From Cristatella mucedo (Eukaryota; Bryozoa; Phylactolaemata; Cristatellidae): a stretch of 58,500 nt of DNA. Of the stretch, positions 46,374 to 56,485 are shown piece by piece. Where the stretch lies: positions 5,710,001 to 5,768,500 of the forward strand of contig WPIO01000015.1 in NCBI GenBank assembly GCA_009760855.2, in the 5' to 3' direction. Under the pieces are notes generated by a model. That model was not told the origin of the DNA. It searched no databases and saw only the letters and a list, made by a program, of their open reading frames with translations. Position 1 is the stretch's first letter. Every line of letters starts with the position of its first letter. Made by a program: the position numbers and the translations under genes.

Positions 46374-46945
46374 TATGAGTTTAGCTGGTCTGCCACGACC
46401 CGTTCGAGTGTCTTTGATAGGAATGGTGTAAGGGAGACTGGGCAGTAGTTGCTTAAGTTCTCTTGGTCTAGTGTAGCTTTCTTGAGAAGTGGCCTGACTA
46501 CAGCTTTTTTGAAAGGTGCTGGGACATGACCTGAGGCCAATGACATATTAATGATGTCAGTTATGCATGGCAGCAGCAGATCAGTGCAACGTAGGACCAG
46601 GACAGTGGGAATAGGGTCCAGAGGACTTGATGTCTTCTTTGATTGAGATACGAACTTTAGGACTAGATCACTAGTGACCTGCTTAAATGCAGACATTGAG
46701 GTGCAGCCAGGAACCGAGGAACAGCATTCTAGTAGGGAGGTTGTCATCGCAGGGATGGATTCCCTGATCTTGTCTACCTTCTGCACAAAGAATCGAGAGA
46801 AGCGATCGGCTAGATCATCACTAGGATCACCAGGTAAGGAGCTAATCTGGGAACGGTTGAGGAGATAGTTTATTGTCGACATCAGCATTTTTAGATTGTG
46901 CATCTGTGATTCAACAATGTTTTTATAGAAGCTAGACATTAAGCC

Positions 46946-47337
46946 ACTGGTCGCACGCGAATGGGGAAATTGAGTTAGGTCGGCAGATTTAACATCCTCT
47001 TTTGTCCGGCTGCAGCAAAGCTTCAGCGGTCTGCCACCCTGCTTGCAGTGGACAATTCATTATTTCCAGCTGCTGGATTGGAAATCGCGACCTGAGATGA
47101 GAGCATGAGAGCGAGCATAATGCCGCCAGGCTGCTAAGACAGAGAGTGAGCTTTTAAATGTCGAGCCGGCTGCGTGTGGGCTTGCGGGCTCGAAGCAGTG
47201 GCTCGAGGACTCGGCTCGAGCGTAGTGCGCCATGATCGCCTTGAAGATTGACTGCTCGGCAGGGCCAAGTAGCGAACGCAGAATTTGTTCGCTCAGCCAA
47301 CGAACGGGTAGAAAGTGTCGCGCCTGCTTATTATGGC
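46946..47337. other. Unassigned spacer
   Basis: GC-balanced DNA with a - strand shadow frame; no domain recognised. Confidence 0.25.
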
Positions 47338-47345
47338 ATTTAGTG

Positions 47346-47515
47346 CAGTGGTTCTCAACCTGCGGGGGTCGAGCGACCTGTTCACAGCGGTCGCCTAAGA
47401 CCATCGGAAAGCACGAATTTCCACATTTTTCGCACAATAATTTTATGGTTGGGGGTCACCTCAACACAAGGAACTGTATTAAAGGGTCGCGGCATTAGGA
47501 AGTTGAGAATCGCTG
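47346..47515. mobile_element. Non-autonomous hAT element resembling SPIN (170-bp MITE)
   Basis: It starts CAGTGGTTCTCAACCT and ends in the inverse of CAGCGATTCTCAACTT (TIR 13/16). It is flanked by 8-bp duplications atttagtg (47338-47345) and attaagtg (47516-47523), 7/8 identical, as expected for hAT. Internal blocks tcgcctaagaccatcggaaa, taattttatggttgggggtc and ggaactgtattaaagggtcg match my memory of the SPIN (SPace INvaders) consensus. That family is known for horizontal transfer among vertebrates and some invertebrates. A segment near the 5' end (second half of the ctgtgggtcgcgacccc block) is missing. Confidence 0.85.
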
Positions 47516-47534
47516 ATTAAGTGGATCTGCGATT

Positions 47535-47692
47535 CGTCCGTGTGTGCAAATGCCTGCTTACACTATGCCTTCGGCTTGTGGATGTTACCACTAATTGTTA
47601 GGTAATGCTTCCTATACGGCATCTGTAAAGTGCCTAGGTAGAGATTCAATTCTCTTAGGGCGCTATGCAAATATATTGTTATCGTTGTGATG
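47535..47692 (+). mobile_element. L2 3' tail fragment
   Basis: tgcttacactatgccttcgg UTR-like sequence, then ctgtaaagtgcctaggtaga, gattcaattctcttagggcg and an AT-type tail. Divergent from young copies. Confidence 0.6.
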
Positions 47693-48105
47693 CCACCTAT
47701 CACACGGCGGCGGCTGACGAAGCTTTTGGGCTTGGCCCGTACTGCCCGCCCCTCGCGGGCTAGTTTTAGCTATTCAACCCGTCCGTTTGGTTTACCACTA
47801 CTGTCAATCAGCAGTGGTGCCGCCCAGGCGAACTCAACACCATAGACATGTTATATTGGCCGGCCGCCATACGACGGGAGCTCTCTGGAGCTACTGCTCG
47901 GCGCTCTGCTCCTCATTAAAACTTGACTACTTTCAAATGAGTATTTCTTAGCGGTATTTAGCCCTAAGAACTTAAAAATTATAAAGTCCAAAGTAAACTC
48001 TGTCAAGGGTCGCCAGACTACTAGCTGCGCAATCGCTTGACCTGTGTTTGGCTGCTAGCGGAAGTAGGCAGCTGTCCCGGAGCGTACACGAGAAGCATTC
48101 GACCA
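47693..48105. other. Unassigned spacer
   Basis: Nothing supported. Confidence 0.25.
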
Positions 48106-48392
48106 CTGGCCTTACGGAGTATCGCAGTGGAACTCACTTGTACGGTTCTTACGAAACGACAACTGCTCTCTCTAAACTAGCTATTGCACATCCTTTTCAG
48201 CAGTCCTGAGCTGCTACTTCCATGCTGCTCACTACATCAACTGCTCTCATGACTCTGCTATGCTTCCAACTTTCTCTTCGTTTCGTGAGATGAAGCCTGC
48301 TGGCTACCGAATATGCACCGAAAACCGCTTAAGCTGTGAGTGCGCTATACAAACTCCAACGTAACACCCACACAGTCTTTGTGGAGTTATAG
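48106..48392 (+). mobile_element. Family B L2-like LINE, 3' fragment
   Basis: gtggaactcacttgtacggt, ttcagcagtcctgagctgct and accgaaaaccgcttaagctg match the family B end. The usual TAATG-type tail is replaced by (CA)n. Confidence 0.75.
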
Positions 48393-48394
48393 AT

Positions 48395-48450
<56 letters not shown>

Positions 48451-48508
48451 GCGCGCGCGCACACACACAAATACACACACACACACACAACACACACACA
48501 CACACACG

Positions 48509-48544
<36 letters not shown>

Positions 48545-48545
48545 C
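48393..48545. repeat. (CA)n microsatellite
   Basis: About 150 bp of CA repeats with a central (CG)n patch at 48448-48460 and scattered interruptions; Z-DNA-prone. Confidence 0.95.
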
Positions 48546-48795
48546 TACTGCGGTCGGTCGGTGAACTGAGTGGTGTGTTTTCTATTCGCTTATCTGTCCT
48601 CAAACGCAGATTGGGGCAAAGCACCGTAATCCGGTGCTGCCCCGGCAAGTCTTCGCCTGGACTCCGTTACAATACGCCCCTCATTTCTTTTTCCGCAATG
48701 CCTCATCACTTCCGTGTAAGGCACACACACTTAATTTGTGCAATGACACCAGATTCAATCAACAGATTAACAAGCTACTGGAACCATCGGCTGAG
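48546..48795. other. Spacer upstream of SPAG16
   Basis: No coding or repeat assignment. Confidence 0.25.
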
Positions 48796-48962
48796 GAGCC
48801 GTGATGGCACACTAGGTAAGGCGGTTGCTTTCACGACCTCGGTCCCGAGGTCATGGGTTCGATTCCTGTGGTGGGCGATTCTTTATCGCCACTGCAAGCG
48901 GTGGTGATAGCCGTAAAGGCTCTTCTGTCGCTATACAAAAAGAGGCTGTTTAATCAGCTAGG
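48796..48962 (+). mobile_element. SINE-1, young copy upstream of SPAG16
   Basis: tRNA-like head with A-box tggcacactaggtaagg, palindromic anticodon arm, perfect B-box ggttcgattcc, body (gtggtgatagccgtaaaggc) and tail gtttaatcagcta. It lies about 300 bp before the SPAG16 start codon and could influence its promoter. Confidence 0.9.
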
Positions 48963-49235
48963 ATTCAGCGCGTTTGTTCTCGAAGACGCGAGTCGCTAGC
49001 AAAATAGCCAGACAACCAAGTCACTCGGCTACGGCGATGCAAACACATCTGAGATCCTTACTAATGGCCAACCCACCTAAAGAAATCCCGATTTCTGATG
49101 TGCGCTGTGCACTACACATGAGCCTGCGGGAGCCAGCTCAAACGGCGCCACTACAAATACGCATGGGTATCTATGGACGGCGCAACTCAGCACAAGGTAG
49201 AGCTCTCACGTTTTCCGGTGTCAAGGGCGATTGGT

Positions 49236-49248
49236 ATTGCTTAGCAAC
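49236..49248 (+). promoter_or_regulatory. Candidate X-box-like (RFX) site upstream of SPAG16
   Basis: The sequence ATTGCTTAGCAAC is an imperfect inverted repeat with a perfect RGYAAC half and one mismatch (A for G) in the other half. It ends 9 bases before the ATG. RFX factors control many motile-cilia genes, so position and target fit. The one-base spacer and the mismatch make this only a candidate. Confidence 0.35.
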
Positions 49249-49257
49249 AGTGCAGGT

Positions 49258-49443
49258 ATGGCGGACGTCGAGCAAGCGTTTTACCTCGAGAAGCAAGAGA
49301 TCGTCGAAGACTCAGACGAAGACTATAGATATGAAGAAGTACCAGTGGACGACGACTATGGACCCGTGGCCTTTGACGAGGACCTCGACACAGCTTTGCG
49401 CTCCATCCAAGAGAATAAAGGCGATTTGGACGCGGCATCTACG
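49258..49443 (+). CDS. SPAG16: SPAG16 exon 1 (coding part)
   Basis: It has 62 codons and ends in phase 0 at ACG followed by donor gtaggt. It encodes the acidic N terminus, with paired Asp/Glu runs also seen near the N terminus of vertebrate SPAG16. A cag directly before gtATG (49252-49255) could be a splice or spliced-leader acceptor, so a non-coding upstream exon cannot be excluded. Confidence 0.9.
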
Positions 49444-52400
49444 GTAGGTTGTCGGAGCCACTCTTGACCCGTTATTGTGGTTGAAACAGAACGCATCTGG
49501 TATGTCAAAAAATGCACGATATTTGTCGGGACTTTCAAATGCTAATTTAGGCTTGGATTTTGTGTCAAAACAACCCATCATGCTTCCGGGTATCGTGTTC
49601 TCAGTTCTCAGGAATCAGCGACGCGGCTGCTGAATACATCAACTAAATGTCTTTCCGGACATAGCTAAGGGCCTAAGTGCCAGTAATGGACACTTCTGAA
49701 TGCCGGACAGACTCCGTATCTCCTTCACATATATCAAAAATAGCACCCTGCGTCGGTTTTTTGTATGACACTAAAGTGTTATTTGCGTGCCTGTTAATTT
49801 TATGCTGGAGCTACGTTCTAGACAGTTTGCATTTCTAGACAGTCACGTGTCACGGCGAACGCTCTGTGGAGGGGCATACCCAGCCGCTTTCTGAGCGGCG
49901 TAGCCATTTGCTAAATTCAAATAGGTTCGCGTCTTGTGAAATAAGCAGGTCGCCTCGCCTACAGCTCGTAAATCTACTTACCATTATTCAGGGGTCGTGA
50001 GTTGACGGCGTGAACTGAACCGTGATACACGCATAAATAGTGATTTTACTGAACTTTTGTCGCAAGCGCACAATGTTGCTTCCGGTCTCGTTCAGTGTTA
50101 TTCCCATATTCGTCACAAGCTCTCCTCACCGAAACGAGAGCATTTACGAGCCGGGGAAATAGCCCCCGTACTTTGATCGCCTGCGTATTTGCCGGGTTGC
50201 AACCCACATAAATGGAGGACCCGAGCAGCAAGGTATGTAATTAGCGACGTCGATTCAGGCGTGCAGCGGTTTCCACATAAGTGGTGATGCTCCGAACCTC
50301 GCTTCACCGGGCCCTAACTCCTGACCGGAGAGCTAACATTTCTCTTCCACCTTACTCAAAAAGTAAACTGAGGACTGTTTCGCCTAACGAAAACAATCCC
50401 TCCCTCCGCCTCCGCTCAATAAGGCAAGTAGCCCTACTACTACCTCACAGCGCCAAATCTCCCTGCCGGGCAGTAGCACGTCCAACAGCCGGAATAGCTT
50501 GTCTAAATGCAATTATAAAGAAAAAGTCGGTGAAATTTGCTGATTGAAAAATCTTACGGCTTTTTGCCGCAGTCTGTCTGCTCTAATAGTAACGGTCAAA
50601 CGCCAAGCTGATTTTTTTCGAGCACGCTTTGCATCTGCTATGCTCCCTAGGTTATAACGACAGACGCAGAGAGACCAGTACTTATTACTCGACCGGAAGT
50701 TGTTGATGACTTCGTCCGAAATTTCCTTGTCCGAATGAAGCTACAGAAGACGTTGGAATGCTTTCAATGCGAATGGTATGAGCTCCAGCACAAAGGTCTG
50801 CTTCGGTCAGAAAAGATTGGGGTCGTCCCTGATGTGTATGCTCAGAACGAGATGCTGAACGAACAGGTGAAATACCTCAAGTCAGAAGCCGACAAATATC
50901 GGAACGCTGCCTTTCAGGCGAAGGAAGCTCACGTCAACTTGCGAAAAGAGCGCGACTATCATCGTATGCACCATAAGAGAGTTGTCCAGGAGAAGAACAA
51001 GCTCATATCTGACATTAAACGTCTGCAGGCGCACTATGCCTCCTACGAGCCGGCGATGCGCCATCTCAAGACAAAATACGAGACAGCAATGAAAGAAAAG
51101 ATGCTAACCAAGCTCGAAAAAGACAGGGCGGTCGGTCAGGTGAACGGTCTGCAGAACACACTTAAGAACATTGAGGGCTTTAAGGATTCATCGGCGGCAG
51201 CTTCGGGGGACGCTAAGCAGGCTGCAGCATCCACGAGGATGTGCAAAAAAGGCCTCGAGATTCCCGTGGACAGTCAGGGATACGGACCGTCGCAGAGAGC
51301 GCTCGTTGAGGAACGAAAGAAGCTGGAAGAAATGCAGGATGCCGCCAAGCAAGACGGATATCATAGACATCCCGACGTGAGTCGTTTTTTTTAACGCGTC
51401 TCGCGAAGCCGCATTCACTTGCTTTAGCTCCCACCTCTTACACTGATTATGCTATCCGTAGCATGATACATTACCATTTCAATTTCAGGACTCCGAGTTC
51501 CCAACTGACTTGGGAATTAATCCACTTCTATCAACTGCGAAGAACCTTCCTGGACATCTAACAAGAACAGGCGGCTTCCGCCTAGCAGCTACCTTCCAAG
51601 CCCACTCACTTCCAATCAGTAGCATTGACCTTCATCCAAGAAAGCAGATTATTGCCACTACGAGCGATGATCACACCTGGAAGATGTTCGCGGTGCCCAG
51701 CGGTGACTTGATTATGACCGGAGAAGGTCACACGGATTGGGTTTCCTGCTGTAACTTTCATCCCTCTGGAGGAAAACTGGCTACAGGTACGTGCCTGCCA
51801 CGGTTTAATGCCCGTCTGCTTGCAAATGCTACTCTGACCTATCTGCTTCTTGGCTTCCCTTCAGAAGCAAAGTGAACCATAGCCTTAATATTACTACTAT
51901 TAAAATGTAGATTTGTAGTCAAAGCTAGCTGGCTAGAGCTGAGCAAGTAACAACAATGCAAATTCGAGCGGCATAGCAACGGAAAGCGAAATGAGATTTG
52001 ATAGCGTTCGGTTGCCAAGCTGGTCAACTGTTGGCTGCGATCGTGCTCGACATGCAATGCACGACGAGGTACACGTCCATAACACGACGAAATGGTTCGC
52101 GAAAGTTTCAGCTTAACTCTGTGCTTACATTAACCTCCCAACCACGTCGGAGTTGTCGTGCGGATAGGCACGAGGACTCGTGGGCTCGAATCCTGAAGTG
52201 GATGGTCCTTTAGTCCCAACTACAAGCGATGGCGATAGACGTTAAGGCTCTTCTGCCGTTATACAAATAAGGCCGTTGACTCAGCTAAAAAAAAAGTTCT
52301 AGGCTTTAAATCGAGAAGTATTTAGACCACCTCGAGTTATACAGTAGGCTTGCAAGCATTGATTTTTACGAAGGTGCAGTTATTGGCAATGATAATCAGC

Positions 52401-53406
52401 AGAAAAGTACCTACATAAAACGTGCCGCTCTCTCAGCCTCTCTTTAGCTGTCGGGCTGGGCTCATGGAACGCTGCAGCAGTGTGAAGCAACAGCTCGCTC
52501 TTACCCATTGATAATAAGTGGGGAAATTATTCAATTGGCGAACCCATCGGATCGTACTGGATCATACTTCTGAGCTCCAAAATTAACAATAACAGCTAGA
52601 AAATACTGCCTACTTCCTGCTTTCCAGTCACTAGCTTTTTGTCTTTTTCTTTAACGACTAACAGAAAAACCGACACACGATCATGTTTAGTTAGCGAAAT
52701 AGTCTTGCAAGCTTGCCAGATTTGCCGATCCTACGCTTTTCTAGGCAGTGGAGACACGACAGTCAAGATATGGGATTTCGCCAAGGCTGAGTGCGTCCAC
52801 ACGTTCGTCGAGCACAAGTATGCTGTTTGGGGTGTTTCGTGGCATTCGTGCGGCGACTTCTTGGCCAGCTGCTCAATGGACAACAGCGCCAAAGTATGGG
52901 ATCTGCACAGCCTGCGCTGCCGCTATACTCTTCGAGGGCACACAGATTCCGTCAATTCAGTCCAGTTCCTGCCTTTTGCTAACACATTGCTTACCTGCTC
53001 TGCTGACAAGACATTGTCACTCTGGGATGCCCGCACGGGCCTCTGTGCACAGACCTTCTACGGCCATGCATATTCCGTCAACCACTGCACTTTTAATGCT
53101 CGCGGGGACGTGGCAGCGTCGTGCGATTCCTACGGCAGCCTGAAGCTCTTCGACGTTCGCGCGGTCGCACCTCTAGCAGCCATCGACGTAGGACCACACC
53201 CAGCGAATCACGTGGCATTTGACCCGTCGGGCTCTCTCGTGTCAGTGTGCAGCAATGATTCAACGGTGAAAATGTACGAGCTGGCGACCGGAAAAGTGAC
53301 GTCTCTGATCGGGCACGAGGACGCGGTGCAAGCGGCGGCCTTCGATAGGTTGGGCGACTTCTTGGTATCCGGCGGCAGTGATCTCACCGTCCGTCTATGG
53401 TCATGA
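49258..53406 (+). CDS. SPAG16: Sperm-associated antigen 16 (PF20) WD-repeat protein, complete gene in 4 exons
   Basis: Four exons, 49258-49443, 50651-51376, 51489-51786 and 52745-53406, join in phases 0, 0 and 1 to give 623 residues; human SPAG16 is about 630. Residues 1-62 are acidic (DSDEDYRYEEVPVDDD). Residues 63-304 hold a PEVVDDFVRNFL-type N-terminal helix, the ECFQCEWYEL motif and a coiled coil with the family signature DYHRMHHKRVVQEKNKL (about 164-180) and HYASYEP. About 335-623 form seven WD repeats with GHTDWVSCC, GSGDTTVKIWD, GHTDSVNSVQF, SADKTLSLWDARTG and a C-terminal SGGSDLTVRLWS. In the family this protein bridges the two central-pair microtubules of motile cilia and sperm flagella. 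The start is the ATG at 49258; an in-frame TTG at 49231 is not used. Intron 3 contains a SINE-1 copy. Identification is firm; the exact 5' end is inferred. Confidence 0.96.
50651..51376 (+). CDS. SPAG16: SPAG16 exon 2, coiled-coil region
   Basis: The acceptor is ctccctag ending at 50650 and the donor is gtgagt at 51377. It holds 242 codons, phase 0 at both ends. The reading frame is open upstream of the internal Met at 50735, and the residues there (RPEVVDDFVRNFLVRM) match the family, so the exon starts at 50651 and not at that Met. It is Lys/Glu-rich with heptads. Confidence 0.93.
51489..51786 (+). CDS. SPAG16: SPAG16 exon 3, first WD repeats
   Basis: The acceptor is tttcaatttcag ending at 51488 and the donor is gtacgt at 51787; the exon leaves phase 1. 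It encodes the linker and the first WD blades (HPRKQIIATTSDDHTWKMF, GEGHTDWVSCCNFHPSG). The preceding intron is only 112 bp. Confidence 0.93.
52150..52298 (+). mobile_element. SINE-1 in SPAG16 intron 3, decayed
   Basis: B-box region gggctcgaatcctg, body tggcgatagacgttaaggct, tail gttgactcagctaaaa. The tRNA head is divergent. Confidence 0.65.
52745..53406 (+). CDS. SPAG16: SPAG16 exon 4, remaining WD repeats and stop
   Basis: The acceptor is ttttctag ending at 52744. The first two bases complete the Gly codon begun in exon 3, giving GSGDTTVKIWD. The rest of the propeller runs to TGA at 53404-53406. The open frame extends 5' into the intron but carries no family similarity there. Confidence 0.93.
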
Positions 53407-53633
53407 TGTGGCTGAACGATGAGCTGAACGACCGAAAATAACTGCTGCACTCGTGGCTGCAGGGCACATGCGCAGTCTGTAGCTGCAAGCGCAAACGGGA
53501 CACGATTTGTTTGCTGTCTATTACGTATATTACATTATAATATTACATATATAATGCAAGTAAAAAAGCTTTTCAACTACGACTGCTTGACGTTGGCTTT
53601 CAGCTACATGCTGGCGGTGCTTCGGGGCTCAAA

Positions 53634-53639
53634 AATAAA
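53634..53639 (+). terminator. Candidate poly(A) signal of SPAG16
   Basis: AATAAA occurs about 230 bases after the stop codon, the first canonical hexamer downstream on the + strand. No cDNA evidence is available. Confidence 0.45.
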
Positions 53640-54613
53640 AATAAGTACAAAGCCGTCCCCTCGCCACCGCCACCGATTAGCAGCACTCGGCATCGTGGAT
53701 TCAGCCAAATTCGAGCACAGCAAGTGGCAGCAGAGCGCACGTCAGAATGTGGCAAGGCAGGCTACGAGCAAGTGCGAATCACCAGCGCACCGCCACCGCA
53801 CTGCACCGATGGCTCGGTCAAGCAGCCCTGCTGCGATTGCTGCGTCAGTGCGCGCTGACGCCGCAACACCAAGCGGCGCATAGCGCCTCTTAAACGCTGG
53901 GCAGCGGTCTTCGTGGGCATTCTTTGCACTGCGCATTGGCAGCAGACATGCTCGAGAGAAGCTATAAGCCGACCGGCACACACAGGCATGAGTGGAGCTG
54001 AAAGGCAGGCCCCACGATTGCAGCCACGTGGACAGGGCATGCCGATGCCGGCTGGCAGCGTCCCAGCCTGACGGACGATGCCGAGATCCGGATGCGGGTA
54101 TTTGCCGTGCACAGATGCCGTTGGCGGTGCCCCATCCAACACGGGCCAATTCTCGTGGGAGGAAGGGGGGAGCAGACACTAATAAGTACATGGCCGAATA
54201 ACGATGGCGGCCGGCCACTTTTTAACAAAAACAAAAAAAAGTATTACGGTTAAGTAGGTTCGACTAATGGCGGGAGGCAGGCACTAGCCTCGTGAAGGAC
54301 GTGCAACTAGCAACGGCCGGGCCTACGTTAGGTCAGCCCCGCTCGTTAAGTAGGGCTTTTTCGGCCACCCTTTAGACGGCCCCAAGACGGCCGAGCCGAG
54401 CTCGCTCTCGACACCTCGATCGGACAACTTCAGGCAGCCAGTGCCCCGAACCTCGGGGACCCCCAAAGCGGACTGAGTTCCGCAAAGAGTGTGTAGGGTG
54501 CAAAGTTTGATGGGATTGGGACCGCACGCTTGCGGCACTGCTGTCCCAATTGATTCAGGTTTGAGTCCCAAACGTCCGGGGCAGGGTTGGCTCAGCGCTG
54601 CATCACAGAGGTG
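53640..54613. other. Region between convergent genes
   Basis: The 3' UTR of the MAGI-like gene must lie here on the - strand, but no AATAAA or ATTAAA was seen on that strand before the SPAG16 end. Frames at 53554-54234 overlap on both strands and show no domain. Confidence 0.3.
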
Positions 54614-55935
54614 TCACCTCTGGGCTGCCTGCGGTGGCCCATAGTTGCCATAGTACGCAGCAGCGCCCTGCGGCCCGAGCGAGGCGTGAACCTGAGGCTG
54701 ACTGCTGTACAGTCCAGCGGTGGCAGCAGCAGCAGCACTGCCAGCAGCAACGCCACCAGGCAGAGCGTGCGGTCTCTGACCGTGCCAGCTCTGCGGCAGC
54801 ATCGAGCCGCCGCCACCGCCAGCCTGCAACTGGACGCCTTGCCCATAGTTCATCGGCATGCGGGCCAGGCCGTTGCTCATCTGCGCCTGAGGTGCGGCCA
54901 GATCGTGGCCTCCAGTCAGGTGGCGCACCGAGCCGTAGTTGCCGCCGTACGCATAACCGGCAGCAGCGGCCGGGCCGTTGAGGTTCGGAATGGCGGCCCC
55001 GTGCGGCGCTGCGGCTCCACTGCCGCTGAATCGAGGGTCTCCGCCCGGAAGCTGCGATCCCGGAGGTCGATGGCCGTAAGCTGATGCGTGCGCCGCCGAC
55101 GACGACGACTGTGCTGCCGGCCTTCTCACATCATGCTGCTGCTGCTGCCTGCTGCTGGCGTAAGCCTGCGGCTGTCGATGATCGCACTGAGCCTGCGGCT
55201 GATACAAGGGCTGGCCGCCAGCGGGCGAGCCGCGAGCAGCTCCGGGCCATGCCGAGGCAGCGGTGCCGGCAGCGTGCGGTCCCACGTTGGCCGCCGAAGA
55301 TGCTGCGGGAGGCGCACCACCGAAGCTGTGGCCCTGCTGCTGCTGCGCCAAGTGCCCACGGCTGGCATAGACCGGGTTCGCTCCACTCACTAGACCAGAA
55401 GAGACGGCGAACTGATCTGCAGCAGGCGGCGGCTGGTGCCTCGCAGCAGGAGGTGCCTGATCATACAGACTGCGCTGCTGCTGCTGCAGCTGCTGCTGCA
55501 CGGCGGCCGACGATCTGGGCTGCATTGTACCTGGCTGCGCCCAGGCAGCGCCGGCAACGCCTGGACGCACTGGTGCAGGCATGCCGCCATCGAAAGCCGG
55601 ACGCTGAGGGCGAAGTGTGGGGATCTGCGCGTGGCCGCCGGGCTGTGGTGGAAAACTTGCTCCGGCGCCGCCTCTGCCACCACCGCCGACTGGCAGACCG
55701 GCCTCATAGCCCATGCGGTACGAGCCCGGAACTGTAGCCACCGTGTGAACGCCACCACCCGGGCTCATCTTGTAGCCAGCAGGACTTGGCGGTCCGTAAG
55801 GCATCATTCCACCAGACACTGCCACTGCACCGGCTGCTGCTCCTTCCGGGAAGCGCAGGCCGATGCCAAAGGGCTGCCCGCCGGGAGAAGATGCTGTTGC
55901 GCTAGCCAGAGCAGTGGGACTCCCCTGAGGCGAAT
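54614..55935 (-). CDS. MAGI-like scaffold protein, last coding exon (disordered C-terminal tail)
   Basis: On the - strand the acceptor (ctactgttgcag) ends at 55936 and the exon runs from 55935 to TGA at 54614-54616. Its first two bases complete an Asp codon begun in the preceding exon, and the frame then stays open for about 440 codons. The tail is low-complexity: Gly/Ala/Pro/Gln/Tyr/Ser with QQ runs (QQQLQQQQ near 55480), Gly-rich stretches (GGGGRGGAG) and repeated YG/NYG motifs, ending YGPPQAAQR. No folded domain is visible. Such tails follow the last PDZ of MAGI proteins. The GTG at 55825 is not a start, because the frame continues upstream to the splice site. The opposite strand shows long shadow frames caused by the GC-rich CAG/GCN codon content. 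Confidence 0.8.
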
Positions 55936-55995
55936 CTGCAACAGTAGAGACGCACAGTCTGAATCAGTTTCCTCACTGTGTGGGTCTTAGTAACC

Positions 55996-56005
55996 CGTCT
56001 CTCTA

Positions 56006-56061
<56 letters not shown>

Positions 56062-56069
56062 CCTCTCTC
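55996..56069. repeat. (CT)n microsatellite in the last MAGI-like intron
   Basis: CT-rich run with two tat interruptions; it reads as (GA)n on the gene strand, about 60 bp before the acceptor. Confidence 0.93.
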
Positions 56070-56349
56070 TCCTCTCCTTGACGGTCGAGCACAGCTTCGA
56101 GAGTCGAGTGCCTGCAGATCAGCAGCGATCGCCTGATCATAGGCGACTTGCCGACTTGCACTCGTTGCCAGTGTGTGCACCAGCAATTTCACAAAACAGC
56201 AACTGCAGCCAAGGCACGATCTGTGCTTCGAGGCAGATTAAATGAAAGCCCAGCTTGGATATGTAAGCGACATTTATAAATGCACCGGCTAGGGTGTCAG
56301 CCAATTGCGGCTTTGCAAACACTTTCCAATAAAAAGCATGCCCTCATAC

Positions 56350-56485
56350 CTGAAGCCGAGGGCGCTCGCCCAGTCCTTCGGATGAGCAGCCGCACCTGGG
56401 CGCCACTCTGGATGAGGTTGATGGCATCAGCATGAGTCATACCGGTCGTCCTGTAGCCGTTAATCTCGAGTAGTTCATCGCCAAC
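56350..56485 (-). CDS. MAGI-like scaffold protein, penultimate exon (second half of a PDZ domain)
   Basis: The exon is 136 bases, flanked by acceptor tttattcgctcgcag and donor gtatga, leaving phase 1 that fits the next exon exactly. It encodes VGDELLEINGYRTTGMTHAD followed by AINLIQSGAQVRLLIRRTG, the carboxylate-distal half of a PDZ domain: betaD-betaE with GDELLEING, helix alphaB with its binding-groove His, and the final strand. The closest remembered pattern is the last PDZ of membrane-associated guanylate kinases of the MAGI family (GDEILEING...MKHSRAIELIKNGG), which scaffold junctional and receptor complexes at the plasma membrane. The GLGF half must lie in an upstream exon, which I could not find before 58500. 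Another multi-PDZ scaffold is possible. Confidence 0.7.

Larger units (their letters stand above)
43350..46945 (-). mobile_element. Family A L2 LINE, long copy split by an opposed L2 insertion
   Basis: On the - strand, 46939-46373 encodes the pre-RT and fingers ([52 protein letters not shown]). After the insertion it resumes at 44858 with the [12 protein letters not shown] codons. It continues through the RT core ([20 protein letters not shown]) to the C terminus, UTR and (AAT)n at 43352-43368. The frame is broken near 44560 and elsewhere. It contributes the longest contiguous pre-RT coding region of family A in the window; there is no endonuclease. Confidence 0.92.

Noticed and set aside
48304-48648. 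Cys/Val-repeat and His/Thr-repeat frames
   Set aside because: Translation of the (CA)n microsatellite.
55084-55990. Long + strand frames opposite the MAGI-like last exon
   Set aside because: Antisense shadows of a GC-rich coding exon; the - strand frame has matching splice phases and the stop.
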